In this document: piece after piece, positions 16,290 through 25,315 of the stretch | How positions within the stretch are numbered: the first letter of the stretch is position 1 | How the letters are laid out: each line of letters opens with the position of its first letter | Origin: an uncultured Hellea sp. | GTDB taxonomy: Bacteria; Pseudomonadota; Alphaproteobacteria; Caulobacterales; Maricaulaceae | DNA: 44,209 nt | NCBI GenBank assembly: GCA_905477785.1 | Contig: CAJQGR010000003.1 | Coordinates: forward strand, 1 to 44,209 | Direction of reading: 5' to 3' | Notes under the pieces: generated by a model | The model's input: only the letters and a program-made list of their open reading frames with translations | Told to the model about the DNA's origin: nothing | The model's database searches: none | Made by a program: the position numbers and the translations under genes

Positions 16290-16700
16290 TTAGTGTTTGG
16301 GTTTCTTGTTTGTTTTCTTTGCATCTGTTAGGTCTGCTAATATCATATCTATACATTCTACATCAGCCTGTATTTCAATTTGATCAGCAAATATAAAATT
16401 TATAACACCAGCAGGACTTTGTTTTTTAGTAAAGTTTATATCAAGAAGAACGGCCATAAAATTTTTATCTAATGTGTTTAAACCTCGACTGCGAACACTC
16501 ATCACACCGTCCACTCGTAATCCGGATTGGAGCCGAGCGGAGGAATTACTTTCATTTAAAAATCTTAAAAAGCGAAAAGTCATATATCTACCAGCTTGAT
16601 TATATTTTATCTCGTTCATACGAAGGATAGAATCCTGAACAGCTGATGCAATTACTTCAAGATCAGATAAACTTTCAGCTTTCAATTTTAACTTCTTCAT
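16290..16700 (-). CDS. DUF2948 family protein
   Basis: This 136-aa protein fits DUF2948, an alphaproteobacterial family of unknown function. Key blocks are LKLKAESLSDLEVIASAVQD, the FRFLRF segment, SPAGVINFIFADQIEIQAD and a C-terminal DLTD....P.H. It starts 5 bp after the murA stop and is probably cotranscribed with murA. In many relatives the next gene is hisD; here it is UPF0262, whose open frame begins about 20 bp after this stop. Confidence 0.85.
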   Translation of the reverse strand: MKKLKLKAESLSDLEVIASAVQDSILRMNEIKYNQAGRYMTFRFLRFLNESNSSARLQSGLRVDGVMSVRSRGLNTLDKNFMAVLLDINFTKKQSPAGVINFIFADQIEIQADVECIDMILADLTDAKKTNKKPKH

Positions 16701-16705
16701 AACGC

Positions 16706-17968
16706 CTAATTACTTTCCCTAACTATATTTGCGCCGCAATTTCTTAGTTTAATCTCTATATTCTCAAAACCTCGATCTAAATGATAAACCCTACCAACAT
16801 GGGTTTCGCCCTTAGCGGCCATACCAGCAGAAATTAATGAAGCCGAGGCTCTTAAGTCAGTGGCCATAACGGGAGCACCTTTAAGCTCTTTTACTCCACG
16901 TATTATTGCTTCCCTACCCCTGACATCAATATCAGCACCCATTCTTGACAACTCAGGACAGTGCATAAACCTATTTTCAAAGATATTCTCCCGAATTATT
17001 GATGTGCCCTCAGCTAGGCACATCATAGTCATAAACTGAGCCTGCAAGTCTGTTGGAAAACCTGGATAAGCTTGTGTGTCTATATCAACTGCTTTCAATT
17101 TAGTACTATTTCTTTCTATAAGAACAGATGTTTTATTAAATGTTAGCTTAGCTCCAGCCTGCTCAATTAATGGCCAAAGAGCACCCAAATGATCTTTACA
17201 TATATTAGATAATTTAACCCTACCACCTACTGTTGCTGCTGCCAAAGCATAAGTTCCCGCTTCAATTCTATCGGGCACCACAGAATAATCTACACCGCGT
17301 AAAGAAGATACACCAATTATAGATATGCGTGACGTTCCTGCTCCTATAACTTTCGCACCCATAGCATTCAAGCAATCAGCTAAATCAATAATTTCTGGCT
17401 CGCAAGCTGCATTATTTAATACCGTCTCACCATCGGCCAATACGGCAGTCAGTAGTGCATGTTCTGTCGCCCCTACAGAAATAAATGGAAATGTTATCTC
17501 CGCACCTTTTAAACCGCTTGTAACAGAGGCAATAACATAACCCTCTTCTAACTTAATTTTCACTCCGAAGCTTTCCATAGCCTTAAGATGCAAGTCGACT
17601 GGACGTGCTCCAATAGCGCAACCACCTGGTAAAGAAACTTTAGCAGATCCTGTCCTTGCTAATAATGGACCCAAAACATTAAAACTTGCACGCATTTTAC
17701 GAACTAATTCATAAGGAGCAGTTGTTGAAGATAATTTTTCACTATGCAAAATCATTTCATTCGATCCACATAAATCGATGCTAACCCCAAGATGATTAAG
17801 TAATTCAGACATTGATCTTGTGTCGCGTAACCGAGGCATATTCGTTAAACGAACAGGCTGATCTGTTAAAAGACAAACTGCCATTAGCTTTATTGCTGAG
17901 TTCTTTGCTCCGCCAATGACTATTTCGCCATTTAATCGTGTTCCGCCTTGTATTACAATTTTGTCCAT
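16706..17968 (-). CDS. murA: UDP-N-acetylglucosamine 1-carboxyvinyltransferase
   Basis: This 420-aa enzyme makes the first committed step of peptidoglycan synthesis, transferring enolpyruvate from PEP to UDP-GlcNAc. The start MDKIVIQGGTRLNGE is chosen because MurA proteins begin this way; an upstream TTG at 17983 would add only five atypical residues. The active-site Cys117 is present in LPGGCAIGARPVD, so the enzyme should be fosfomycin-sensitive. The substrate-binding KNSAIKL (residues 22-28) and FPTDLQAQFM are intact. It heads the run with DUF2948 and is preceded by a small conserved basic protein gene. Confidence 0.96.
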   Translation of the reverse strand: MDKIVIQGGTRLNGEIVIGGAKNSAIKLMAVCLLTDQPVRLTNMPRLRDTRSMSELLNHLGVSIDLCGSNEMILHSEKLSSTTAPYELVRKMRASFNVLGPLLARTGSAKVSLPGGCAIGARPVDLHLKAMESFGVKIKLEEGYVIASVTSGLKGAEITFPFISVGATEHALLTAVLADGETVLNNAACEPEIIDLADCLNAMGAKVIGAGTSRISIIGVSSLRGVDYSVVPDRIEAGTYALAAATVGGRVKLSNICKDHLGALWPLIEQAGAKLTFNKTSVLIERNSTKLKAVDIDTQAYPGFPTDLQAQFMTMMCLAEGTSIIRENIFENRFMHCPELSRMGADIDVRGREAIIRGVKELKGAPVMATDLRASASLISAGMAAKGETHVGRVYHLDRGFENIEIKLRNCGANIVRESN

Positions 17969-18064
17969 AGGGCCGTCTAGCAAATATAATTATTTAATAA
18001 TACTATTGAATTTGCATTTTAATAATGAAAACTCAACTTTTCTAATTTAAAGGATGATTGCTTA

Positions 18065-18181
18065 TCACTTAGTATTTGTATTTCTTTTTCTCTTAACATC
18101 TTTACGTCTTTTTAGATTACTACGTAAATTTTTTGCTAATCGTTCCTCACGCGAAAGTTTATTTATTTCTTTCTTATCCAT
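18065..18181 (-). CDS. Small basic protein upstream of murA
   Basis: A 38-codon frame read by eye: it begins MDKKEINKLSREERLAKN, continues LRSNLKRRKDVKRKRN and ends NTNTK. The R.ERLA..LR.NLKRRK pattern resembles short conserved proteins that sit just before murA in Alphaproteobacteria, though those are often longer. More than 40% of residues are Lys or Arg. A possible AGAGGA overlaps the upstream gene's stop but lies further from the ATG than ideal. Function unknown; possibly nucleic-acid binding. Confidence 0.55.
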   Translation of the reverse strand: MDKKEINKLSREERLAKNLRSNLKRRKDVKRKRNTNTK

Positions 18182-18199
18182 ATAATTATTTTCAATCCT

Positions 18200-20404
18200 C
18201 TATACTTTTTTAAATACAAAAAGCTTTGAACTAAAGTCTCCCTTGGGCATGTAACTAATACTTTTATTATCATTAGTCATTGAAACATAAGGAAGGGTAA
18301 ACCCGTTTTCCATCAATAAATTACCTGAATATAGTTTGCCATTAGATGTCTGTTTATATTTACTATTTTTTTCTAATTCAACTAACTTTATATGTTGGAA
18401 AGGCTCATTAGGGCCAGACAATATATGGAAGTATAACAAAAAGCACTTTTTTTTATCTTTGGTAATGTATTGCCAGCAAAATACGTTTGCCGATTTCTTT
18501 AGACGATAGAAACTGCCACCGATCATATCAGTTGCATGTTCCTTTGCAAAATTTATTAGTTTGGCTAATTCATTAGCGTTATTATCTATATCACTATCAC
18601 TTAATGAAATTCCTTTGGCAGCACAAAATGCACCTGCGTTGAATCTACTGTTAATTGAAGAAATTCTTCCATTTTGGTGATTGGGTGATGGACCTATATA
18701 TGCTGACAATACATCGAGGGGAAATAAATAGGAACAACCATTTATAATATTCAATCTGCCTATAGGGTCACTCATATCACTTGGCCAGCTTTGTGACATA
18801 TATCTGAGCATGCCCAGGTCTAATCTGTTCCCACCGCTAGCGCAATTTTCGAATAAAACATTAGGATATTTTTTTGTTAACCGATTCAATAGAGAATAAA
18901 GTCCTAAAATATACCTGTGTGGAACCTCTAGTTGTTGCTTTGCAGAAACTACAGGAGAACCAACCTCAGACATATTACGATTCATATCCCACTTAATGTA
19001 ATCAATGTTACCTCCAGAAAGTAATTTATCTAGTTTATCAAAAATATAATTTACTACATCCGCATTACAGTAATCTAAGACTAATTGATTTCTACCTAGC
19101 GAGGGTATACGACCTGGAGCTTTCAGAACCCAATCGGGGTGTTTCTTGAATAATTCACTTTTAGTGCTAATCATTTCTGGTTCTATCCAGATTCCAAACT
19201 TAAGCCCTTTTCTTTTTATCTGAATTGCTAAATCTTGAATACCATCAGGAAATCTCTTTGTATCTGCATACCAATCACCCAATGATGAAGAATCATCAAT
19301 TCTCCTATCAAACCACCCATCATCTAAGACAATCATTTCCAATCCAATGGATAAAGCTTTATCTGCGAGTTTGAGAACTTTTTGATGATCTATATCAAAA
19401 TAAGATGATTCCCAAGTATTTAGATAGGTAGGACGCGGTTTAATATTGAAATTTTTGGGAGTAATTTTATCTCGAATAAATGAATGCCAAATATTTGACA
19501 TACCGCGAAGTCCATTTTTGCTATAAACATGAACTGCTTCAGGAGTTTGGAAGTTATCTCCTGGGTTCAGCGACCAATTAAAATTAAAAGAGTTTATACC
19601 TGTTAATAGTCTAACATCATTGAATTCACCCTTTTCTACTGAAATAGAATGATTACCACTATAAATAAGACTTGAGGAATATATATTACCATGAATCTCA
19701 TTACATTGTTCTTCACAAACCGCTATAAAGGGAAAATGGGCAGCACTAGACGATCCGCGATTACTTTCAATAACAAAACGACCACTTGGAACAATCATAC
19801 TCTCCTCGGAAAGCTCGCGAGACCATGAGCCGTGTAGGTGTAATATCTCATACTCAGAAGCTGGTAAATCTATTGAGGAGCTATATATATTGTTTAATTC
19901 AAGTTTATTATTTCCATTATTTTTAATGTTAGCAGATCTAACGAGTACACCATAATTATCATAAATTGTATAAGCCAGATCAACCTCAATCTTATGTAGA
20001 TTATCCTCTAAGCAAACGATCAAGGTACTACATTCACCACCTCTTGCTGACGGCAGAGCACTTAAGTAATTTTTGCCCTTGATAATTCTATGGTTTTTAT
20101 ATTTTAGAACTGTTGCAGTATTACCATCACTATTTTTGCAATGAAAGGCTGGAAATCTAAAGTCTGTCGATCCAAATGTTGGATATTCTTGAGGCAACTC
20201 AGATAAATTATAATTTTTTTTACCTTGGAAGTGTAGAACTCCATCCCGGTGAGTTTGATAATGATGTGAAACAGAATTATTTGGATTTATTAAGCTAGAC
20301 CCATAATAAATATGCTCTAAAATACCACCATCACCTACACGAAAAACATAGGAATAATATTTATTCGTCAGAGAAAATATATTTTTTTCTGATACAATAA
20401 TCAC
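18200..20404 (-). CDS. GH36 alpha-galactosidase
   Basis: This 734-aa protein is a glycoside hydrolase family 36 alpha-galactosidase, which removes terminal alpha-linked galactose. The catalytic barrel carries VLDDGWFDRR, FGIWIEPEMI and the nucleophile Asp473 in IKWDMNRN. ENCASGGNRLDLGMLRY leads into the acid/base Asp543 in QSWPSDMSDPIGRL, where many relatives read TSDNTD. An N-terminal beta-sandwich of about 320 residues and a short C-terminal domain complete the usual architecture. No signal peptide, so it is cytoplasmic. GTG at 20404 is preferred over the more upstream TTG (20428) because AGGG lies 6 nt before it. It diverges from a sugar-type symporter across 76 bp, suggesting uptake and hydrolysis of a galactoside. 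Confidence 0.93.
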   Translation of the reverse strand: MIIVSEKNIFSLTNKYYSYVFRVGDGGILEHIYYGSSLINPNNSVSHHYQTHRDGVLHFQGKKNYNLSELPQEYPTFGSTDFRFPAFHCKNSDGNTATVLKYKNHRIIKGKNYLSALPSARGGECSTLIVCLEDNLHKIEVDLAYTIYDNYGVLVRSANIKNNGNNKLELNNIYSSSIDLPASEYEILHLHGSWSRELSEESMIVPSGRFVIESNRGSSSAAHFPFIAVCEEQCNEIHGNIYSSSLIYSGNHSISVEKGEFNDVRLLTGINSFNFNWSLNPGDNFQTPEAVHVYSKNGLRGMSNIWHSFIRDKITPKNFNIKPRPTYLNTWESSYFDIDHQKVLKLADKALSIGLEMIVLDDGWFDRRIDDSSSLGDWYADTKRFPDGIQDLAIQIKRKGLKFGIWIEPEMISTKSELFKKHPDWVLKAPGRIPSLGRNQLVLDYCNADVVNYIFDKLDKLLSGGNIDYIKWDMNRNMSEVGSPVVSAKQQLEVPHRYILGLYSLLNRLTKKYPNVLFENCASGGNRLDLGMLRYMSQSWPSDMSDPIGRLNIINGCSYLFPLDVLSAYIGPSPNHQNGRISSINSRFNAGAFCAAKGISLSDSDIDNNANELAKLINFAKEHATDMIGGSFYRLKKSANVFCWQYITKDKKKCFLLYFHILSGPNEPFQHIKLVELEKNSKYKQTSNGKLYSGNLLMENGFTLPYVSMTNDNKSISYMPKGDFSSKLFVFKKV

Positions 20405-20410
20405 AATTTT

Positions 20411-20414
20411 CCCT
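20411..20414 (-). promoter_or_regulatory. Ribosome-binding site that sets the GH36 start
   Basis: AGGG on the minus strand lies 6 nt before the GTG at 20404. The alternative upstream TTG has no such site. Confidence 0.5.
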
Positions 20415-20480
20415 ATTACTTTTAACAATATTAGTACATGACATTAAAATATCAAACAACTAGATTGGCAGTTTATCAAA

Positions 20481-21950
20481 ATGCAACTTGAATTAACACA
20501 AATTATTATATTCATATTATTATTGTTAACAATTGCTGCTATAACTGTTTGGTACTGTCTAAAATCAAATCCAGATACCAATCAAGAAAAAGAATATTTT
20601 TTAGCAGGCGGCAGTCTAAAGTGGTACTTTGTAGCTGGTTCAATAACACTAACTAATTTGTCAACAGATCAACTCGTAGGAATGAATGGCAATCAAATGG
20701 CTTTACTTGCATGGTGGGAGTTAGCTGCAGTCGCAGGGCTATGTATGTTATGTTTTGTTTTTATACCAATTTATTATAGGTATAACTGTACAACAACGAC
20801 AGAATTATTAGAAATTAGATACAAAAACAAACATATACGAGCACTTATTTCATTACTTTTTCTTCTCGGTAATATATTTATATTTCTTCCTGCAATACTA
20901 TACGGAGGCTCACTTTTTATACAAAGCATGTTTAATATTGACGTTAATTTATATGTTTTAGCAATCTTATTTTCCGTAACGGGTGCAGCATACTCTATAT
21001 TCGGCGGACTCCGTGCAGTTGCAATCTCTGATACTTTTTCAGGAATTCTATTACTTGGCCTGGCTGTAACAGTAACTATAATAGCATTAAATACAATTAA
21101 CTATGATTTCTCTGGTATACCGAAAGAAAGACTTACACTTATAGGGTCACCAAAGTCCGATATACCATTTACAACTCTCTTTACTGGTATGATCTTCATT
21201 CAAATGTTTTATTGGTCAACTAATCAAACAATAACCCAGAGGGCTATGGCGTCTCCATCCGTAAAAGAGGCACAAAAAGGTATATTAGCCGCGGCTGCAA
21301 TAAGACTTTTAATAGTACCGCCCATAATTGTTATTCCAGGTATTGTCGCCTATAAACTATATGGAGACATAGGTGACTCAGCTTATGGTATACTTGTGAG
21401 TGATTTACTTCCAAACTTTCTTTCAGGAGCTTTCGCAGCGGCAATTGTTACTGCAGTATTAACGACATTTAACTCCATTCTTAATGCCTCTGCCGCTCTC
21501 TGGGTTTGTGATATACATGAAACTTATGTAAGTAAAAACCCAGACGTGAAAAAACTTTCTATGTGGGTCTCTATTATTATGGTAATTATGGCATTCATAA
21601 TGATACCAGTTTTCAATAACCCTGAACAAAGTATTATAAACACAGTCCAACGTTTATATGGTTTATTATCCATGCCAATCTTATCAGCTTTTATAGTGGG
21701 GCTTCTGTTCAGAAATATTGATGCACGTTCAGTAATAATATCTGTTATTTTAGGAGTAATATTTTACTATTGGATGCTATTGCCGCTTGTAGAAAATCAA
21801 TCAATTGCGACACAGAATGTTAAGCTTCATTACATTCACCTTATGGCAATAAATTTAATCTCAATGATATTAGTCGCTCTTGCATTAAATAAACTAATTT
21901 TTAAAAAGAATGCAGAATGGGATTACAAATCGTTATTAAATAATAATTAA
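20481..21950 (+). CDS. SSS-family sodium:solute symporter (sugar type)
   Basis: This 489-aa inner-membrane protein belongs to the solute:sodium symporter (SLC5-like) family. About 13 hydrophobic segments are visible. EYFLAGGSLKWYFVAGSI after the first helix and SNLSTDQ-like NLSTDQLVGMNG in the second are typical of the SGLT/sugar branch, as is YWSTNQTITQRAMA in the middle of the protein (about residue 245). The pairing with a divergently transcribed GH36 alpha-galactosidase suggests uptake of galactose or an alpha-galactoside such as galactosylglycerol, a compatible solute in the sea, though the sugar is not shown by the sequence. It converges on the BCCT transporter gene with only 8 bp between stops and no visible terminator. 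Confidence 0.9.
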   Translation: MQLELTQIIIFILLLLTIAAITVWYCLKSNPDTNQEKEYFLAGGSLKWYFVAGSITLTNLSTDQLVGMNGNQMALLAWWELAAVAGLCMLCFVFIPIYYRYNCTTTTELLEIRYKNKHIRALISLLFLLGNIFIFLPAILYGGSLFIQSMFNIDVNLYVLAILFSVTGAAYSIFGGLRAVAISDTFSGILLLGLAVTVTIIALNTINYDFSGIPKERLTLIGSPKSDIPFTTLFTGMIFIQMFYWSTNQTITQRAMASPSVKEAQKGILAAAAIRLLIVPPIIVIPGIVAYKLYGDIGDSAYGILVSDLLPNFLSGAFAAAIVTAVLTTFNSILNASAALWVCDIHETYVSKNPDVKKLSMWVSIIMVIMAFIMIPVFNNPEQSIINTVQRLYGLLSMPILSAFIVGLLFRNIDARSVIISVILGVIFYYWMLLPLVENQSIATQNVKLHYIHLMAINLISMILVALALNKLIFKKNAEWDYKSLLNNN

Positions 21951-21958
21951 TGCTAAAA

Positions 21959-23518
21959 TTAAATATATTCTTTTTTTGAATAAGAAATTAATCCTATAAC
22001 CAGACAAACGCCATAAAGAAGTACTATTAAACTAAAGGGCAATGCAGCGGTTATTGTTCCAGCTTGTAATGATTTTAATGCCTCATTTCCGCCACCATAA
22101 AGTAGTGCGATAGATGTTAATCCAATCATTAAGGCCCAAAAGACGCGTTGTCTAACAGGGGTAGAATCTTGGCCACTTGATGTCAAACTATCCACAACTA
22201 ACGAACCAGAATCTGCCGATGTTACAATAAAAATAACCAATAAAAAAATGGCTATAACAGATGTTATACCTGAAAAAGGCAAACTGTTTAACATTTGAAA
22301 TAAAGCCAAAGAGGAATCACTCATACCCATGGACAAGTCACCTGTTTTTGCTTCAAATTGAGAGATAGCAGACTCCCCAAAAGCTGTAAACCATATCAAG
22401 CCTATGCTAAATGGTGCAATTAATACCCCCATCATAAACTGACGAATTGTTCTTCCTTTAGATATTTTTGCAATAAACATTCCAACAAATGGAGACCATG
22501 CAATCCACCACGCCCAATAAAATATAGTCCAATCATGGAAAAAATTTTGATCCGTTCTACCAACCCAATTAGTTAAGCGAATGCTGTCTGGAACTATATT
22601 GACTAATGTTTCTATAATACTTTTAAATATGCCTGCAGTTGGGCCAGCAATAATTACAAAAATTAATAATAATCCTGCAAAAGACATATTCAAATTACTT
22701 AATAGCTTTACTCCCCCATTCATTCCTCGAAGGACAGAAAAAATTGCAATAATTGTTATAACAACGATTAGTATAATTTGGAGGTTTTTGGTTGCCTCAA
22801 TATCAAATATATAACTTAACCCCCCAGTTGCTTGAGTTGCCCCAATACCGACTGTACATGCTAGACCGAATACTGTGGAAACAACTGCAAACATATCAAT
22901 AATATGACCACGCCATCCCCAAATTTTATCTCCAAAAATAGGAAAAAAAGCAGATCTAATAGTTAATGGTAATCCCATATTATACGCGAAGAAGGCTAAT
23001 GTTAATCCCACAATCGCATAAATGGACCAAGCTGAAAGACCCCAATGAAAAACAGATGTTGTAAATGCCAAACTTCTCGCCTCACTAGATTCCGCTGACA
23101 CATTGAATGGAGTGCCATACCAATCAGTGTAATAACCAAGAGGTTCTGCAGAGCCATAAAACATAAAGCCAATACCTACTCCAGCAGCAAAAAGCATGGC
23201 AATCCATGAACCTACTTTATACTCTGGTTTAGCATCTGGGCCTCCTAATTTTATCTTGCCCAGTGGAGAAATAGCTAAAATTATACAGAGGGTTAGAATT
23301 AAAACTGGAATAAGTGAGTAAAACCAATCAAATTTAGATAATGTCCAAAGTTTTGCGCCATTCAAAGCATGGTTGGATTGATCCGGAAAAATTAGGGTTA
23401 TTAAAGAAAATAATAAAATTAATAATGCGCTAACAATGAAAACAGGGTTATGCATTTCCATACCAAAAGATTTTATAATTTTTTGTTTTTTCATCGAAAT
23501 ATTTTCTTTTTTGTCCAT
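21959..23518 (-). CDS. BCCT-family betaine/choline/carnitine transporter
   Basis: This 519-aa inner-membrane protein has the 12-helix BCCT fold. The glycine-rich TM3 segment reads AAGVGIGFMFYGSAEP, and the family signature is FYWAWWIAWSPFVGMFIAKI (about residues 330-350), followed by SKGRTIRQF. Both contribute Trp and Tyr to the aromatic cage for trimethylammonium groups. A Val stands at the middle position of the GxGxG segment (BetP has Met), consistent with several ion-coupled members. It is transcribed divergently from tmpA over about 90 bp, so its substrate may be 2-trimethylaminoethylphosphonate, glycine betaine or both. There is no long cytoplasmic C-terminal osmosensor tail, which favours a catabolic rather than osmotic role. 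Confidence 0.93.
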   Translation of the reverse strand: MDKKENISMKKQKIIKSFGMEMHNPVFIVSALLILLFSLITLIFPDQSNHALNGAKLWTLSKFDWFYSLIPVLILTLCIILAISPLGKIKLGGPDAKPEYKVGSWIAMLFAAGVGIGFMFYGSAEPLGYYTDWYGTPFNVSAESSEARSLAFTTSVFHWGLSAWSIYAIVGLTLAFFAYNMGLPLTIRSAFFPIFGDKIWGWRGHIIDMFAVVSTVFGLACTVGIGATQATGGLSYIFDIEATKNLQIILIVVITIIAIFSVLRGMNGGVKLLSNLNMSFAGLLLIFVIIAGPTAGIFKSIIETLVNIVPDSIRLTNWVGRTDQNFFHDWTIFYWAWWIAWSPFVGMFIAKISKGRTIRQFMMGVLIAPFSIGLIWFTAFGESAISQFEAKTGDLSMGMSDSSLALFQMLNSLPFSGITSVIAIFLLVIFIVTSADSGSLVVDSLTSSGQDSTPVRQRVFWALMIGLTSIALLYGGGNEALKSLQAGTITAALPFSLIVLLYGVCLVIGLISYSKKEYI

Positions 23519-23610
23519 CGTATTAATTTTTCTTATAATTTAAGTTTCCATATTGACCCTGCCGTTTTAGATAGTAGATGTAAACTTGTTTTGTCAGATT
23601 TGTGGGATTT

Positions 23611-24756
23611 ATGATGAATAATAATTACGACATAGTTTATATATCTCCAGAACCAGGATCATTAATTTTAGAAAATAAAAATAATGTAATAGAACTTCAT
23701 CCATTGTGGCTAAGAGAAAGGGCTTTAAATAAAGACTTATTGGACCCGATAAGTAAACAACGGAAGTATGAACATTCATTTTTTGATACTAATTTAAAAG
23801 TAGTAAGTGCAAAAATATCGAATTATCCAAGTTTAGAAATCACTTTTAGCGATTCATTTCTAGGTAATTTTGATATAAACAAAATCAAAAGTGAAATTGG
23901 TTGGATAAAAGATAATGAAAGTCCCCCCGAAATAGAAAGCTGGAAATCTTCACTCCAAATAAATCGGATAGACTGGGAATGTCTTGAAGATCCAATAAAG
24001 TTAAAAACTATGTTGGGAGATTTCTTTAAGTATGGATTTTGTATTATGGAGAATACTCCTTCGGAAAATAACTCGCTTTTACATTTGGCATCAAAATTTG
24101 GTTATGTGAGACATACCCATTGGGGTAAATTATTTAATGTAAAAATAAAGAAAGATCCCACCGATACTGCATACACTGATAGTGCTTTATCATCTCACAC
24201 TGATAACCCGTACCGAGAACCAATACCGGGAATTCAATTTTTACATTGCTTAGAAAATAATGTATCCGGGGGTCTTTCAACTTTAGTTGACGGAATTGCC
24301 TTAGTTGAACAATTGCAAACTGAACTACCAGAACATTCCAATATATTAGAACGAATAAAAGTGCGTTTTAGATATGAAGGACCTTCAGCCATATTAGAAA
24401 ATTGGGGTTCAATCATTGAAAGAAATCATAAGAATATTGTAAACCGAATTCGATTAAGCAATAGATTAGATTATGTACCCGCTTTAGATAAAAAATCATT
24501 AGATTTATTTTATACAGGAAGAAAAAGATTAAATGAATTGAGTAATGACTCTAATTTTCAGATCCAATTTCCATTTCAAAAAGGGACACTTTTGATGATG
24601 GATAATTACAGATTGTTGCATGGAAGAACAAAATATAATGGCAATGAAGGAAGCAGATATTTACAGGGCTGTTATACCGACCATGATGGAGTCACAAGTC
24701 TCTACAGAATGCTATCCAATGGTAGCAAAGCAACAAGAGTGCCAACAGAGTTATAA
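23611..24756 (+). CDS. tmpA: TmpA-like Fe(II)/2-oxoglutarate dioxygenase
   Basis: This 381-aa protein is a gamma-butyrobetaine hydroxylase-like dioxygenase (N-terminal GBBH-type domain, then TauD fold). Iron ligands are His196 and Asp198 in SSHTDNPYR and His337 in YRLLHGRT; Arg349 is a likely 2-oxoglutarate ligand. The N-terminal domain reads LHPLWLRERALN and lacks the zinc cysteines of animal GBBH. TmpA hydroxylates 2-trimethylaminoethylphosphonate at C1. The assignment rests on the HD oxygenase encoded 1 bp downstream, the TmpA/TmpB pairing, since sequence alone would also allow a gamma-butyrobetaine or trimethyllysine hydroxylase. ATG 23611 or 23614 is preferred over GTG 23602 because GGGA lies just before them. 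Divergent from the BCCT transporter. Confidence 0.8.
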   Translation: MMNNNYDIVYISPEPGSLILENKNNVIELHPLWLRERALNKDLLDPISKQRKYEHSFFDTNLKVVSAKISNYPSLEITFSDSFLGNFDINKIKSEIGWIKDNESPPEIESWKSSLQINRIDWECLEDPIKLKTMLGDFFKYGFCIMENTPSENNSLLHLASKFGYVRHTHWGKLFNVKIKKDPTDTAYTDSALSSHTDNPYREPIPGIQFLHCLENNVSGGLSTLVDGIALVEQLQTELPEHSNILERIKVRFRYEGPSAILENWGSIIERNHKNIVNRIRLSNRLDYVPALDKKSLDLFYTGRKRLNELSNDSNFQIQFPFQKGTLLMMDNYRLLHGRTKYNGNEGSRYLQGCYTDHDGVTSLYRMLSNGSKATRVPTEL

Positions 24757-24757
24757 C

Positions 24758-25315
24758 ATGAAATCAGTAGCCTTTACCAAGATGGAAGATGGAACAATTG
24801 AAGATTATTCTTTTCTCGCTAAACATGAGAAAGAATTTATATTGGATTTGCCTAATCGTATTATTAGTTCACTTGAAAAATTAAAAGACAGTTTTTCAGG
24901 TTATAAAATAGATCGACTAGAACATAGTTTGCAAACAGCAACTAGGGCATTAAGGGATAAAGCAGATATTGATTGGGTAGTTAGCGCATTAATTCATGAT
25001 ATAGGCGATGATCTTGCACCACTTAATCATGATACTTTAGCAGCATCTGTTGTAGCGCCTTATGTTAGAGAAGAATGCACCTGGGTAATCAAACATCATG
25101 GTATTTTTCAATTAAAATATTACGGCGATAAGATAGGTTTGAACCCAGAAGAGAGACAAAAATTTAAAAATCATCCATACTATAAATCAGCAGTAAAATT
25201 CTGTGAAAAATGGGACCAAAAAAGTTTTGATCCAAATTATGACACGCTACCTCTGGATTACTTCAAACCAATGATTATTGAAGTTTTTAGTAGAGAGGCC
25301 TGGGTAACTAACTAA
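24758..25315 (+). CDS. tmpB: TmpB/PhnZ-like HD-domain mixed-valent diiron oxygenase
   Basis: This 185-aa HD-domain protein has the size and metal ligands of the PhnZ/TmpB oxygenases, which cleave the C-P bond of a 1-hydroxyphosphonate to a carboxylate and phosphate. Ligand candidates are His56 (LEHSLQTA), His80-Asp81 (LIHDIGDD), His91, His113/His114 (IKHHG) and Asp153 (EKWDQ). The 24-residue spacing from His56 to His80 equals that of PhnZ His34 to His58 as I remember it. In the pair, TmpB would convert the hydroxylated trimethylaminoethylphosphonate to glycine betaine. It starts 1 bp after the tmpA stop, so it is cotranscribed. Its end overlaps the convergent MttB-family gene by 8 bp. A non-redox HD phosphohydrolase is the alternative. 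Confidence 0.8.
   Translation: MKSVAFTKMEDGTIEDYSFLAKHEKEFILDLPNRIISSLEKLKDSFSGYKIDRLEHSLQTATRALRDKADIDWVVSALIHDIGDDLAPLNHDTLAASVVAPYVREECTWVIKHHGIFQLKYYGDKIGLNPEERQKFKNHPYYKSAVKFCEKWDQKSFDPNYDTLPLDYFKPMIIEVFSREAWVTN

Noticed and set aside
24620-24757. N-terminal extension of the HD oxygenase into the dioxygenase gene
   Set aside because: These codons are a second frame of the dioxygenase gene, and the HD family begins near ATG 24758.
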